Program-made: the position numbers and the translations under genes
DNA from: Streptomyces abyssomicinicus
GTDB lineage: Bacteria > Actinomycetota > Actinomycetes > Streptomycetales > Streptomycetaceae
Assembly: GCF_008974245.1 (NCBI RefSeq)
Contig: NZ_BBZI01000006.1
Coordinates: 843,125 to 907,124, forward strand
Length of the DNA stretch: 64,000 bases
Reading direction: 5' to 3'
The notes under the pieces: generated by a model
Told to the model about the DNA's origin: nothing
Seen by the model: the letters and a program-made list of their open reading frames with translations, nothing else
Database searches by the model: none
Shown here: positions 34,491-42,157 of the stretch, piece by piece
Layout: every line of letters begins with the position of its first letter
Numbering within the stretch: the stretch's first letter is position 1

Positions 34491-36243
34491 GCCCTGGGTC
34501 CAGGTCCAGGTCTTCTCGTGCTCAGCCGCGTGTCCCGAACGGTGTTGGGCACGCTGGTCGCCCGCTTTCGCTCTCGTGTCCGGCGTGGCGGATCTGGTCC
34601 GTTGTCCGGGGATCGAGGGGCGGGTTTCCTCACGCCTCCGGTCGCCCGGTCCGGCCTGGACGGCTCGATGTCCCGCACGATCGCTCCGGTCGTGTGGGGG
34701 CGTTGCCGTCCGACGCCGGACCGGGCGCCCGAGGGCGCGTCGTCCGATGGCGATGGCCGCGGCATCGTGCCGGGTCACCGCACGGGCAGGTGTGGTGAGG
34801 GGTGTCTTCCAGTGCTGGGCGCCCCATTGGCTGGTGTAGGCGGGGTCGACGGCGACGACGGTCAGGCCGTGTTCGGCGGCCATGTTCACGATCCGCGCCT
34901 TCAGCCTGCCGGTGGGGATGCCGGAGATGGTCTGCCGGAACCTTGTGCGGCGTCCGTGTTTCTCCCGGGTGGTGCTGTCGGCGAAGTCGAGGTCCTCGAT
35001 CGCCACCGCCCCCACCCCCGTGGCCACCGCCCAGTGCATCAGCCGGGTCAGCGCGTGCCGCAACTGGGCGTCGCGGTGTGAGGCGGCGCCGGTGAGGTCG
35101 TAGGCGAAACGCCGGGGCTCGCCGGCCGGGTTGCCGTGGGCGTCGAGGCGGTAGGCGGCGAGGTGGTCGGCGTTCATGTCCACACCGATCACCCCGTCCG
35201 CGCACGCCGTCTCGAGGGGGACGGTGTGGAGTGAGGGGCGTTTCCAGGAGGCGGTGAGGTACCAGCGGTCCCGGAGGGGGTCGTGGCGGATGTCGTAGGC
35301 GACGGCACGGTGGCCGGTGACGCGGTCGGCCCACTCCTCACCCCGGTGCCGGAACAAGATGCGGCCGGTGAGCGCGTACCGGCCGTGCGGGGCGTTGGCC
35401 AGGTGTTCCAGCGGTGTGGGCAGTTTGATGCTGACCTGGCCGTCGGGAGTGACGCGGATCGTCTCGTTCCCGTACCGCTTGCCCGACTCCCCGTCCGCCG
35501 ACAGGAACAGCCTGGCGGCCTCCCACCGCGCCCGCCACCGCGTCTCCGACAAGCCCGCCTCGTCCAGGTGGTGCCGGGTGTTCGCCAGGCGTTTCCCGCC
35601 CCGCACCACACGGACGCGGCCCGCGTCCCGGTCAGCCTTGACCTGCGCGTGCCGGGCCTCCAGCACCCGGAGGCGCTGTGCCTTGTGCCGCCACTCGAAC
35701 GCCGACCGGTACCCGCCCGGCTCCCGCTTCGATCCCCGGGAGCCGACCGGCTTCGCCAGACGCTCCCGGATCGCGCGGACGGCGGACTCGAGCCCGTGGA
35801 GGTGGGCGCCCTGGGCGCGGCGGGCCAGCGCGTACTGGTCGTGCGTGCCCTTGGTGATCGCCCCCGCCCACCGCGACGAACACTCGCTTGTGAGCGCCTG
35901 CTTCCGCACCGCCCACGACACACTGCTCCGCTCGAACCCGGCAGACGCGTACAGACGCAGATCACGCGAGGCGAGCGAGCCCAGGTGGGCGCCGACCTGC
36001 CGCAGCACTTCCACATCGGTCGCGGTGAGGTCCTTCAGCCGGGTCCGGACCGCACACCCGGACGCCTCGCGCACCACGAACGACGCCCGGATCGGACGGA
36101 ACGGTTTCGCCACCGGAACAGCAGCCGGCACGCCACCGCACCCGCCACTGCTCTCGACCGCCCCTACCGTTCTCATACAACGACAACGACACACGCTCCC
36201 ACGGCGTTACGCTCACCCAAACAGGTTCAACTGCCAACGGTTC
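34462..36243 (-). mobile_element. IS1341/IS605-type element with tnpB only (approximate ends)
   Basis: A tnpB gene without tnpA occupies nearly all of this segment. GAACCGTT at 34462-34469, just past the tnpB stop, reappears as its reverse complement AACGGTTC at 36236-36243, upstream of tnpB. This suggests the element's ends or matching terminal hairpins. Host-gene-like fragments lie on both sides. Exact ends need comparison with an empty site. Confidence 0.5.
34470..36176 (-). CDS. TnpB-related RuvC nuclease lacking the zinc ribbon
   Basis: The product is 568 aa. The RuvC-like active site is complete: D333 in VIGVDMNADH, E394 in VAIEDLDF and D471 in RHDAAAIAIG. Between E394 and D471 canonical TnpB has a CxxC...CxxC zinc ribbon; here the segment reads VVAVDPAYTSQWGAQHWKTPL with no cysteines. 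The N-terminal half is basic and helical, fitting an RNA-binding wedge. TnpB proteins are RNA-guided DNA nucleases whose guide RNA overlaps the 3' end of the gene. ATG chosen; a GTG 18 nt upstream gives a Cys/Arg-rich extension that looks spurious. No TnpA gene is nearby. Confidence 0.88.
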   Translation of the reverse strand: MRTVGAVESSGGCGGVPAAVPVAKPFRPIRASFVVREASGCAVRTRLKDLTATDVEVLRQVGAHLGSLASRDLRLYASAGFERSSVSWAVRKQALTSECSSRWAGAITKGTHDQYALARRAQGAHLHGLESAVRAIRERLAKPVGSRGSKREPGGYRSAFEWRHKAQRLRVLEARHAQVKADRDAGRVRVVRGGKRLANTRHHLDEAGLSETRWRARWEAARLFLSADGESGKRYGNETIRVTPDGQVSIKLPTPLEHLANAPHGRYALTGRILFRHRGEEWADRVTGHRAVAYDIRHDPLRDRWYLTASWKRPSLHTVPLETACADGVIGVDMNADHLAAYRLDAHGNPAGEPRRFAYDLTGAASHRDAQLRHALTRLMHWAVATGVGAVAIEDLDFADSTTREKHGRRTRFRQTISGIPTGRLKARIVNMAAEHGLTVVAVDPAYTSQWGAQHWKTPLTTPARAVTRHDAAAIAIGRRALGRPVRRRTATPPHDRSDRAGHRAVQAGPGDRRREETRPSIPGQRTRSATPDTRAKAGDQRAQHRSGHAAEHEKTWTWTQGSLPLSL

Positions 36244-36252
36244 TGAACCCCC

Positions 36253-36351
36253 ACCCAGCTCCGCACCCGGCCGGACACCATCCTCGCCCGCCTGGCCGAA
36301 GCCCTGTCCCACGCCCAGTACTCCGGCGTGGGCCGGGTGCGGGTGGGGTAG
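36253..36351 (+). pseudogene. Possible C-terminal remnant of the interrupted gene
   Basis: A 32-residue frame directly beyond the element reads TQLRTRPDTILARLAEALSH and then AQYSGVGRVRVG before a TAG. It has no start and is in the same orientation as the fragment left of tnpB. Arg-rich RPDTIL-LARLAEAL helices are usual at the C-termini of DUF559-like proteins. If right, the middle of the gene has been lost as well. Confidence 0.33.
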
Positions 36352-36400
36352 GTGTGCCGCTTCCTGGTCGCCAGGGCATTGAATTACGGGCACACCTACC
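36347..36400. terminator. Terminator closing the Tad pilus operon
   Basis: A perfect 12-bp stem (36347-36358 with 36389-36400) encloses an inner hairpin (CCTGG TCG CCAGG). It lies 8 nt past the stop codon of the OmpA-family gene, the last of the operon. Confidence 0.8.
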
Positions 36401-36407
36401 GGTCAGG

Positions 36408-37064
36408 TCAGGCCGAGGGGGCGGAGGCGGAGATGTCGGGGGCGGGGGCCTTCTGGAAGGTGACTTCCACTCGGCGGTTCTTGCGGCGGCCCTCTTCCGT
36501 GGAGTTGTCGGCGATGGGGTAGTCCTCGCTGTAGCCGCGGACCTCGTAGGAGACGTCGGGGCCCAGGTGGGCGGCCAGCTCGCGCTGGACCTGGTCGGCG
36601 CGGTCCTTGGAGAGCTTCTCGCCGTGGGTGTAGCTGCCGAGGTCGTCGGTGAAGCCGAAGACGCGGACGGTGGTGGCCTGCTGGCCCGCGATCTCCTCGG
36701 CGATCGCGGCGATGCGGGACTTGGCCTCCGGGTTCAGGCGGGAGCTGTTCTTGGGGAACAGCACCTCCGCCTGGAGGGCCAGGGTGACGGACTCGGGGGT
36801 GTCCTCACGGCGTTCCTCGCCGCCGAGGTCCTCCACGACGGACTTGATGTCCAGCACCTTCGCGGGCGCGAGCTGCGCCCCCGGCTCCAGCCGCAGCCCC
36901 CCGGCCCCGCCGTCCACCTCCGGCGGCGCGGCCGAGCTCACGGACCCGGGGGGTTCACTGGGGCCCCCTTCGTCGGCGAGGGCGGGGGTCGCGGTCAGGG
37001 TGAGGGTGACGATCGCGGCGAGCGCGGTGAGAGCGACGGGCGTGGAGCGGGGGGTGGGTGGCAT
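36408..37064 (-). CDS. Secreted OmpA-family (peptidoglycan-binding) protein at the end of the Tad operon
   Basis: This 218-aa protein has a signal peptide (VALTALAAIVTLTLTATPALA) and a short Pro/Gly linker. The OmpA-like domain has EVLFPKNSSRLNPEAK, TTVRVFGFTDDLGSYTHGEKLSKDRA, EVRGYSEDYPIADNSTEEGRRKNRRVEVTF. The Asp and Arg that contact diaminopimelate in this family are present. In a Gram-positive cell it should dock in the wall, perhaps anchoring the pilus. ATG with GGGGAG 5 nt upstream; it starts 2 nt after the lipoprotein gene stop. OmpA-like genes also appear in Gram-negative tad loci. Confidence 0.9.
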   Translation of the reverse strand: MPPTPRSTPVALTALAAIVTLTLTATPALADEGGPSEPPGSVSSAAPPEVDGGAGGLRLEPGAQLAPAKVLDIKSVVEDLGGEERREDTPESVTLALQAEVLFPKNSSRLNPEAKSRIAAIAEEIAGQQATTVRVFGFTDDLGSYTHGEKLSKDRADQVQRELAAHLGPDVSYEVRGYSEDYPIADNSTEEGRRKNRRVEVTFQKAPAPDISASAPSA

Positions 37065-37066
37065 GT

Positions 37067-37654
37067 TTACTCCCCTGCCGAAAGCTGGACCGTCGCGGGG
37101 GGCATGGAGCCCACCTGGAACTTGACCTCGGTCGCGTCCTCCGCCGGCGCGGGGAACTGGGCGTACCAGTCGGTGGTCTTGCCCGCGTCCACGCCGGCTC
37201 CGGTAAAGCGTGTGCAGAGACACTTGCCCGCGGTGTCGCGCAGAACCAGATACTTCTTCTTGTTCTTTTCGTCCACCAAGCTAGCGCCGGCCAGCGATGC
37301 ACCATTCGCGCTGAGCTCGTTCTCATCACTCTTCCACTCGGCGGCGGACCAGAATTCACCTCCATTGTTCGTAACAGTCCCGCTAACCGTCACAAAGCCA
37401 CCGTCTTCCCTGACCGCAGCCGTGACTGCAAGGGAGATGTCACCGTTCTTGACCTCCGCAAGGCTGGATTGTGGTGAGGACTCCTCGCTCTGCTTGCCAT
37501 CTGTGCCGCTGTCCCGGGCTGCCTCCGCCGACGAGGGCTTGGCAGCGGCCCCTTCGGGAGCGTCGTCACTGCATCCGCCAGCCCCGAACAGCACGACCGC
37601 CAGAATTGCCGCTGCGCACGCGGCCCGCCAACTACTACTGCGTTGGACATTCAT
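37067..37654 (-). CDS. Tad-associated lipoprotein
   Basis: This 195-aa secreted lipoprotein has a basic n-region, hydrophobic AAILAVVLFGAGGC with lipobox Cys near residue 28, then a Ser/Glu-rich linker. A beta-rich domain follows (ISLAVTAAVREDGGFVTVSG, NNGGEFWSAAEWKSDENEL, KKKYLVLRDTAGKCLCTRF). The CLC pair may be functional. The coding sequence is noticeably less GC-rich and uses more A/T-ending codons than its neighbours. The ATG has AGGGAGG 7 nt upstream, better than a GTG 6 nt earlier. It lies between the TadG-like and OmpA genes. The family is not one I can name. Confidence 0.78.
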   Translation of the reverse strand: MNVQRSSSWRAACAAAILAVVLFGAGGCSDDAPEGAAAKPSSAEAARDSGTDGKQSEESSPQSSLAEVKNGDISLAVTAAVREDGGFVTVSGTVTNNGGEFWSAAEWKSDENELSANGASLAGASLVDEKNKKKYLVLRDTAGKCLCTRFTGAGVDAGKTTDWYAQFPAPAEDATEVKFQVGSMPPATVQLSAGE

Positions 37655-37671
37655 CCGCACGCCTCCCTTTC

Positions 37672-38265
37672 CTATTCGGCCAGGTTCACCGAGAACAGCA
37701 CGGACGCGTCCGGAAGGTCGTCCGGTTTAAAGTTCTCTGGGTCGATGTCCACGATCTCCCCATCACAATTCAACTCCAGGGGCTCGGCGGGGTCCGTCCC
37801 GCCGTCGATCTCACACCTCGGCTGCAGGACGGCAACGGCGTCAGCCTTGGCGTGCATGGCTTCTGTGCCAGGAATGACGGTGTCACCGACGGAATCGTTC
37901 CGTCGGACTTGCACACGGAACCCGGGATAGCCGCTCACCTCCGTCAACTGAGGTCCGGCTACTACGCTTGCGTTGTTCGCTGCCGCAAGCTGCTGTGCCG
38001 CCCCGCCAAAAGGCCCTGGCACCGTCGGGTCCGTCACCCACTCCTGCCATGCCTCACCGCCTTCAATAGCCAGAGAGAGTCGCTGCATGATCTGGTCCCG
38101 GGCCTCCGAGGCAGCCGCCAGTGCGGCGGCGTCCGCCGCCGTCTGGGTTTGATTCCTGGCCGAGGCTGCCTGGGCGAATGCAAAGAACGCCAGCCCGGCA
38201 AACAGCAGGATGGCGGTCAGCCAGATGTAGAGGGGGAGGTTTGCCCCGCGATCGCTCCCGTGGCT
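37672..38265 (-). CDS. TadG-like pseudopilin/membrane protein, start codon unresolved
   Basis: The visible protein has a single N-terminal membrane helix (LPLYIWLTAILLFAGLAFFA) then AQAASARNQTQTAADAAALAAASEARDQ, the hallmark of TadG/TadE-like Flp-locus proteins, and a C-terminal domain of about 150 residues. No ATG, GTG or TTG exists in this frame between the Flp stop codon and the helix; homologous proteins should start about 8-10 residues before LPLY. The upper boundary given (AGC codon) is therefore nominal. Either an uncommon start, such as CTA or CCT, coupled to the Flp stop is used, or a base change removed the start. Codon use is A/T-richer than the tad core. Confidence 0.68.
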   Translation of the reverse strand, partial: SHGSDRGANLPLYIWLTAILLFAGLAFFAFAQAASARNQTQTAADAAALAAASEARDQIMQRLSLAIEGGEAWQEWVTDPTVPGPFGGAAQQLAAANNASVVAGPQLTEVSGYPGFRVQVRRNDSVGDTVIPGTEAMHAKADAVAVLQPRCEIDGGTDPAEPLELNCDGEIVDIDPENFKPDDLPDASVLFSVNLAE

Positions 38266-38270
38266 AGGCG

Positions 38271-38471
38271 CTAGCCTCCGACGACGTCGGTGACTGCCTT
38301 CCGAATCGCGCCGGAGATGGTTCCGTCCAGCCCCAGTTGGTCGATCAGCACGAAGACCCCCGCCACGATGATCAGCAGCCCCGCGTACTCGATGAAGCTC
38401 GCGCCCCGGTCCCGGTCCGGGCCTCGTAGGCGCGTGAAGGTGGTCCTGGTCCAGGTGCGGAGTCGGGTCAT
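38271..38471 (-). CDS. flp: Flp-type major pilin
   Basis: This 66-aa prepilin has a basic leader (RLRTWTRTTFTRLRGPDRDRG), then ASFIEYAGLLIIVAGVFVLI. The Gly followed by a hydrophobic segment with Glu at position 5 (ASFIE) is the class III signature cut by TadV-type prepilin peptidases. It forms the Tad pilus filament after processing. The ATG has GGGAGG 6 nt upstream. The gene lies after the tad machinery genes, and its peptidase is not encoded in this window. Confidence 0.9.
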   Translation of the reverse strand: MTRLRTWTRTTFTRLRGPDRDRGASFIEYAGLLIIVAGVFVLIDQLGLDGTISGAIRKAVTDVVGG

Positions 38472-38525
38472 GGTGGGCCTCCCGGTGGGTGGGTGGGGTG
38501 GGGGTACCTGAGGGCGGGGGCGTGG

Positions 38526-39434
38526 TCATTCGCCCCCCAGGATGGAACCGATGCCCGTGGCGGTGCCGAGGAACATGCCCGTGGCGATGAGGATCAGCGT
38601 CGCCGGGAGCATGAACAGCAGCGTCGCCAGCGTGGCCTTGGGGATGGTCTTCGCCGCGCGGCGGCGGGCGTTCTGGGCGTCGGTGCGGCGCATGTCGGTG
38701 GCGATCTGGATGAGCGTCTCCGCGATGGGGGACCCCAGCTCCTCCCCCTGCTGGAGGGCGGAGACGAACTGGGCGACCTGTTCGCTGTCGTTGCGGCGCC
38801 GCAGCTCGTCGAAGGCCTGGCGGCGGGGGACGCCCATGTCCATCTGGCGGAGGGTGATGCGCAGCTCGTCGGCCCACGGCCCCTCGTACCGTTCCGCCAC
38901 GCGGTCGAGGGCCTGGCGGAAGGCGAGGCCGGCCGAGACGACCACGGCGAGGACGTCCAGGAAGTCCGGCAGCGTGCGGTCGATGACCTCGCGGCGCTCA
39001 CGGACCGCCTGCCAGATCTGCGCGTCGGCGGCGAGGAGGCCGAAGGCGAGGGAGACCAGGGCCATCGGCCAGGACGCGTTGGTGGTGAAGACGAGGAACA
39101 TGAACGCGCCGAAGAGGCCGTAGACCGCGCGCCGCGCCGCGTACCGCTGGAGGGTGAGGCCGCCGGGGTTGCCGGCCATGTCGATGCGGCGGCGCTTGGC
39201 GTCGGCGCGGCGCGGGCCCATGAGGCGCAGGACGGTGGGGGCGAAGCGCATGCCGAGGCGGTCGACGGCGGAGTCGCGGCGGCCGACGCGGGTGGAGCCC
39301 ACCTCCAGGGCGAGGGCGAGGTCGTCGGGGAGGGCCGCGTCGGCGCGCAGCAGGCGGATGCCCAGGAGGAGTCCGGCCGCGGCGAGGGCCGTCAGGAGGG
39401 CGAGGCCGAGGGGGAGCAGCGTCGATGTCGACAT
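38526..39434 (-). CDS. tadC: Tad pilus platform protein TadC-like
   Basis: This 302-aa type II secretion system F-domain protein has an N-terminal helix, a cytosolic section with GMRFAPTVLRLMGPRRADAKR, a central pair of membrane helices (FLVFTTNASWPMALVSLAFGL), the F-domain DFLDVLAVVVSAGLAFRQALDRV, QQGEELGSPIAETL, and a C-terminal helix. With TadB it forms the inner-membrane platform turned by the TadA ATPase. The ATG lies 3 nt after the tadB stop. Confidence 0.9.
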   Translation of the reverse strand: MSTSTLLPLGLALLTALAAAGLLLGIRLLRADAALPDDLALALEVGSTRVGRRDSAVDRLGMRFAPTVLRLMGPRRADAKRRRIDMAGNPGGLTLQRYAARRAVYGLFGAFMFLVFTTNASWPMALVSLAFGLLAADAQIWQAVRERREVIDRTLPDFLDVLAVVVSAGLAFRQALDRVAERYEGPWADELRITLRQMDMGVPRRQAFDELRRRNDSEQVAQFVSALQQGEELGSPIAETLIQIATDMRRTDAQNARRRAAKTIPKATLATLLFMLPATLILIATGMFLGTATGIGSILGGE

Positions 39435-39437
39435 GGG

Positions 39438-40379
39438 TCACACCTCGATCTTTCCGAGGCGGCGGATGGCGAGGAAGCCGAGCACGTACAGGCCCAGCGA
39501 GAGCAGGACCAGGGCCTGGCCCACCGGGGAGCCGGTCACGCGGGCCAGCGCGCCCTCGTTGGAGGTGTCGATGAGGAGGAGGGAGCCGATGCCGAGCAGC
39601 GGCACCGTCAGCGCGGTGGCGTTGACCTCGGAGAGCATGGTGCGGACCTCGCGGCGGGTCTCCTTGCGCTCCTCCAGGGTCTTGGTGAGGTTGCGGAGGG
39701 AGGAGACGACGGAGCCGCCGGCCTTGTTGGAGAGGACCAGGGTGGTGACCAGGACGATCAGTTCGCGGGAGGGGAGGCGTTCGGCGAGTTCGCCGAGGGC
39801 GTCGTCCATGGAACGGCCGAGGGTCAGCTGGTCGGCGACGCGCGCCAGCTCCGAGCCCGCGGGGTCGTCGAGTTCCTCCGCCGCCATGGCGAGGGCGGTG
39901 CGCAGGGCGAGGCCGGCGGCGGTGGCGTTGGCGATGAGGCGGGCCACGTCGGGGAGTTGGTTGATGAACGCCTCGATGCGGCGCTGCCGCTGCCAGTTGA
40001 GGTAGACCCCGGCGGACCACAGCGCGACGAACGCGGCGATGGGGCCGAAGAAGGGGGCGAGGACGGCGGAGGCGACGATCCACAGGGCGACGGCGGCGCC
40101 GCCGGCGTACGCGGCGAACTCGCCGACGGTGACGTCCAGTCCGGTGGCCGCCAGCCGTAGCTGGACCGCGCGCCCGAACCGGGTGCGGCGCAGGCGGCGG
40201 TCGACGGAGGTGAAGCGGCGGGGGCGGCCGCCGACCAGGCCGACGGCGCCCTGCTCGGCCTCCAGGCGGTCGACGAGGGCCTGGCGCTGGGCGCGCCCGG
40301 AGGCGTGGACGTGGATGCCGGCCACGGCGAGGAGGGCGGCGAGCAGGGTGGCGCCGAGGGCCAGGAGCGACCAGTTCAT
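39438..40379 (-). CDS. tadB: Tad pilus platform protein TadB-like
   Basis: This 313-aa protein is related to TadC with the same T2SS F-domain: LPDVARLIANATAAGLALRTAL, LGRSMDDALGELAERLPSREL, VLSNKAGGSVVSSLRNL, and helices at the N-terminus, centre and C-terminus. Its ATG overlaps the stop of the tadA ATPase gene by 4 nt (ATGA), so translation is coupled. The pair tadB-tadC in this order is standard for Tad loci. Confidence 0.91.
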   Translation of the reverse strand: MNWSLLALGATLLAALLAVAGIHVHASGRAQRQALVDRLEAEQGAVGLVGGRPRRFTSVDRRLRRTRFGRAVQLRLAATGLDVTVGEFAAYAGGAAVALWIVASAVLAPFFGPIAAFVALWSAGVYLNWQRQRRIEAFINQLPDVARLIANATAAGLALRTALAMAAEELDDPAGSELARVADQLTLGRSMDDALGELAERLPSRELIVLVTTLVLSNKAGGSVVSSLRNLTKTLEERKETRREVRTMLSEVNATALTVPLLGIGSLLLIDTSNEGALARVTGSPVGQALVLLSLGLYVLGFLAIRRLGKIEV

Positions 40380-41755
40380 GACAGCGCCTCCCGGGTGTTG
40401 CGGGCGTCGAGCGCGTCGGTGACGCCGAAGGCGGGCGGGACGGCCTCGTCGGCGAGGAACAGCTTGTCGGCGGCCTCGCGGGGCAGGGGAAGGTGCTGGT
40501 AGTGCCCGTGGACGACGCGGTCGGGGCCCATCGGCCGCGGGACGAACCGGGAGACGGTGGCGATGCGGTAGGCCTGGCGGCCGCGGGAGACGAGGAGGGC
40601 GATCTCCGTGATGCGGCGGGCGCCGTCGGCGTGGCGGGCGAGCTGGACGACGACGTCGACGGCGGAGTTGATCTGGTCGGTGAGGGCCTCGAAGGGGATG
40701 CCGACCTCGGACATGGAGCCGAGGGTCTGGAGCCGCATCAGGGCGTCCTCGGCGGTGTTGGCGTGGACGGTGGCGAGGGAGCCGTCGTGGCCGGTGGACA
40801 TGGCCTGGAGCATGTCGAGGGTCTCGCCGCCGCGGACCTCGCCGACGATGATCCGGTCGGGGCGCATGCGCAGGGAGTTGCGGACCAGGTCGCGGATGGT
40901 GACCTGGCCCTTGCCTTCGATGTTGGCGGGGCGGGACTCCAGGCGGATCACGTGGTTCTGCTGGAGCTGGAGTTCGGCGGAGTCCTCGATGGTGACGATG
41001 CGCTCGTGGGAGGGGACCAGGCCGGAGAGGGCGTTGAGGAGGGTCGTCTTCCCGGTGCCGGTGCCGCCGCTGACGATGATGTTGAAGCGGGCGCGGACGA
41101 ACGCGGCGAGCAGGAGCAGCATCTGCTCGTCGAGGGAGCCGAGGCCGATCAGTTCGGGGAGCGTGTAGGCGCGCGGGAAGCGGCGGATGGTGAGGGTGGG
41201 GCCGGTGAGGGCGAGCGGCGGGATGATCACGTTGACGCGCTCACCGGTGGGCAGGCGGGCGTCGACCATGGGGTTGGACTCGTCCACGCGGCGGTTGACG
41301 GTGGAGACGATGCGCTCGATGGTCTGCATCAGCTGTTCGGCCGAGGCGAAGCGCAGCGGCAGGTGTTCGACGCGGCCGGAGCGCTCGACGAAGATCGAGT
41401 CGGGGCCGTTGACCATGATCTCGGTGATCGACGGGTCGGCGAGGAGCGGTTCGAGGACGCCGAGGCCGAGGGCTTCGTCGACGACGCGGCGGATCAGGCG
41501 GGCGCGTTCGGTGGAGGAGAGGACGGGGCCCTCGCGGCTGATGATGTGGCCCAGGACGCGCTCCAGGCGCGTGCGGCGCTCGGTGGCGCCGAGGGCGGAC
41601 ATCTCGGCGAGGTCGATCTCCTCGAGCAGTTTGGCCCGGTAGACGGCGACGAGGTGGTTCTCCTCGCGGTGGCCGGCCGCGCCGTCCTGGCCGGGGAGGC
41701 CGGACGGGGCGCCGTCGGGGCCGTTGGCCGCGGCGAGGCGGGATCGCAGGCTCAT
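40376..41755 (-). CDS. tadA: Tad secretion ATPase (TadA/CpaF type)
   Basis: This 459-aa hexameric ATPase powers pilus assembly. Motifs in order: MVNGPDSIFVERSGRVEH, RLPTGERVNVIIPPLAL, Walker A SGGTGTGKTTLLN, the Asp box IVTIEDSAELQ, Walker B RPDRIIVGEVRGGE, and the His box STGHDGSLATVHANT. This is the full set for the VirB11/CpaF branch of secretion ATPases. The ATG has AAGGAG 7 nt upstream. It lies 15 nt after the small TadE gene and overlaps tadB. Confidence 0.96.
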   Translation of the reverse strand: MSLRSRLAAANGPDGAPSGLPGQDGAAGHREENHLVAVYRAKLLEEIDLAEMSALGATERRTRLERVLGHIISREGPVLSSTERARLIRRVVDEALGLGVLEPLLADPSITEIMVNGPDSIFVERSGRVEHLPLRFASAEQLMQTIERIVSTVNRRVDESNPMVDARLPTGERVNVIIPPLALTGPTLTIRRFPRAYTLPELIGLGSLDEQMLLLLAAFVRARFNIIVSGGTGTGKTTLLNALSGLVPSHERIVTIEDSAELQLQQNHVIRLESRPANIEGKGQVTIRDLVRNSLRMRPDRIIVGEVRGGETLDMLQAMSTGHDGSLATVHANTAEDALMRLQTLGSMSEVGIPFEALTDQINSAVDVVVQLARHADGARRITEIALLVSRGRQAYRIATVSRFVPRPMGPDRVVHGHYQHLPLPREAADKLFLADEAVPPAFGVTDALDARNTREALS

Positions 41756-41770
41756 GGGTGATCTCCTTCC

Positions 41771-42157
41771 TCAGCCGTCGGCGGACAGGCGGTCGGTGGG
41801 CATGGTGGCCTCGCGGACGATGTCCCAGCCGTCGCCGAGGAGCGGGATGACGGACGGGACGTGGACGGTGACGCGGGCGGTGGTGGTCTCGGGTCCGGTG
41901 GGGGCGCTGACGGCGGGGTCGAGCCAGGAGCTGACGGCGGCGGTGCCGGCGGCGGCTCCGTCGCCGTGCTGGGAGGCGGCGCGGGCGGCGGCCCGGGCGG
42001 CGGTGCCGGCCTGGTTGGCGCCGTAGCCGACGAGGCCGAGCTGGAGGGCGGCCATGGCGATCAGGAGGAGGACGGGGAGGTAGCCGGCCAGTTCCAGGGA
42101 CGACACGCCGCGGTCGCCGCGGAGGCGTCCGGGCCGTGTCCGGGGCGTGGGCCTCAC
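41771..42157 (-). CDS. TadE-like pseudopilin
   Basis: This 128-aa protein has a basic N-terminus with RGVSSLELAGYLPVLLLIAMAALQLGLVGY, the Gly-x-Ser-x-x-Glu plus hydrophobic helix of TadE minor pilins, then AGTAARAAARAASQHGDG and a beta-rich C-terminal domain. The GTG start overlaps the stop codon of the CpaE-TadE fusion gene (GTGA), so the two TadE-like proteins are made together. It likely forms a minor pilus or initiation component. Confidence 0.86.
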   Translation of the reverse strand: MRPTPRTRPGRLRGDRGVSSLELAGYLPVLLLIAMAALQLGLVGYGANQAGTAARAAARAASQHGDGAAAGTAAVSSWLDPAVSAPTGPETTTARVTVHVPSVIPLLGDGWDIVREATMPTDRLSADG

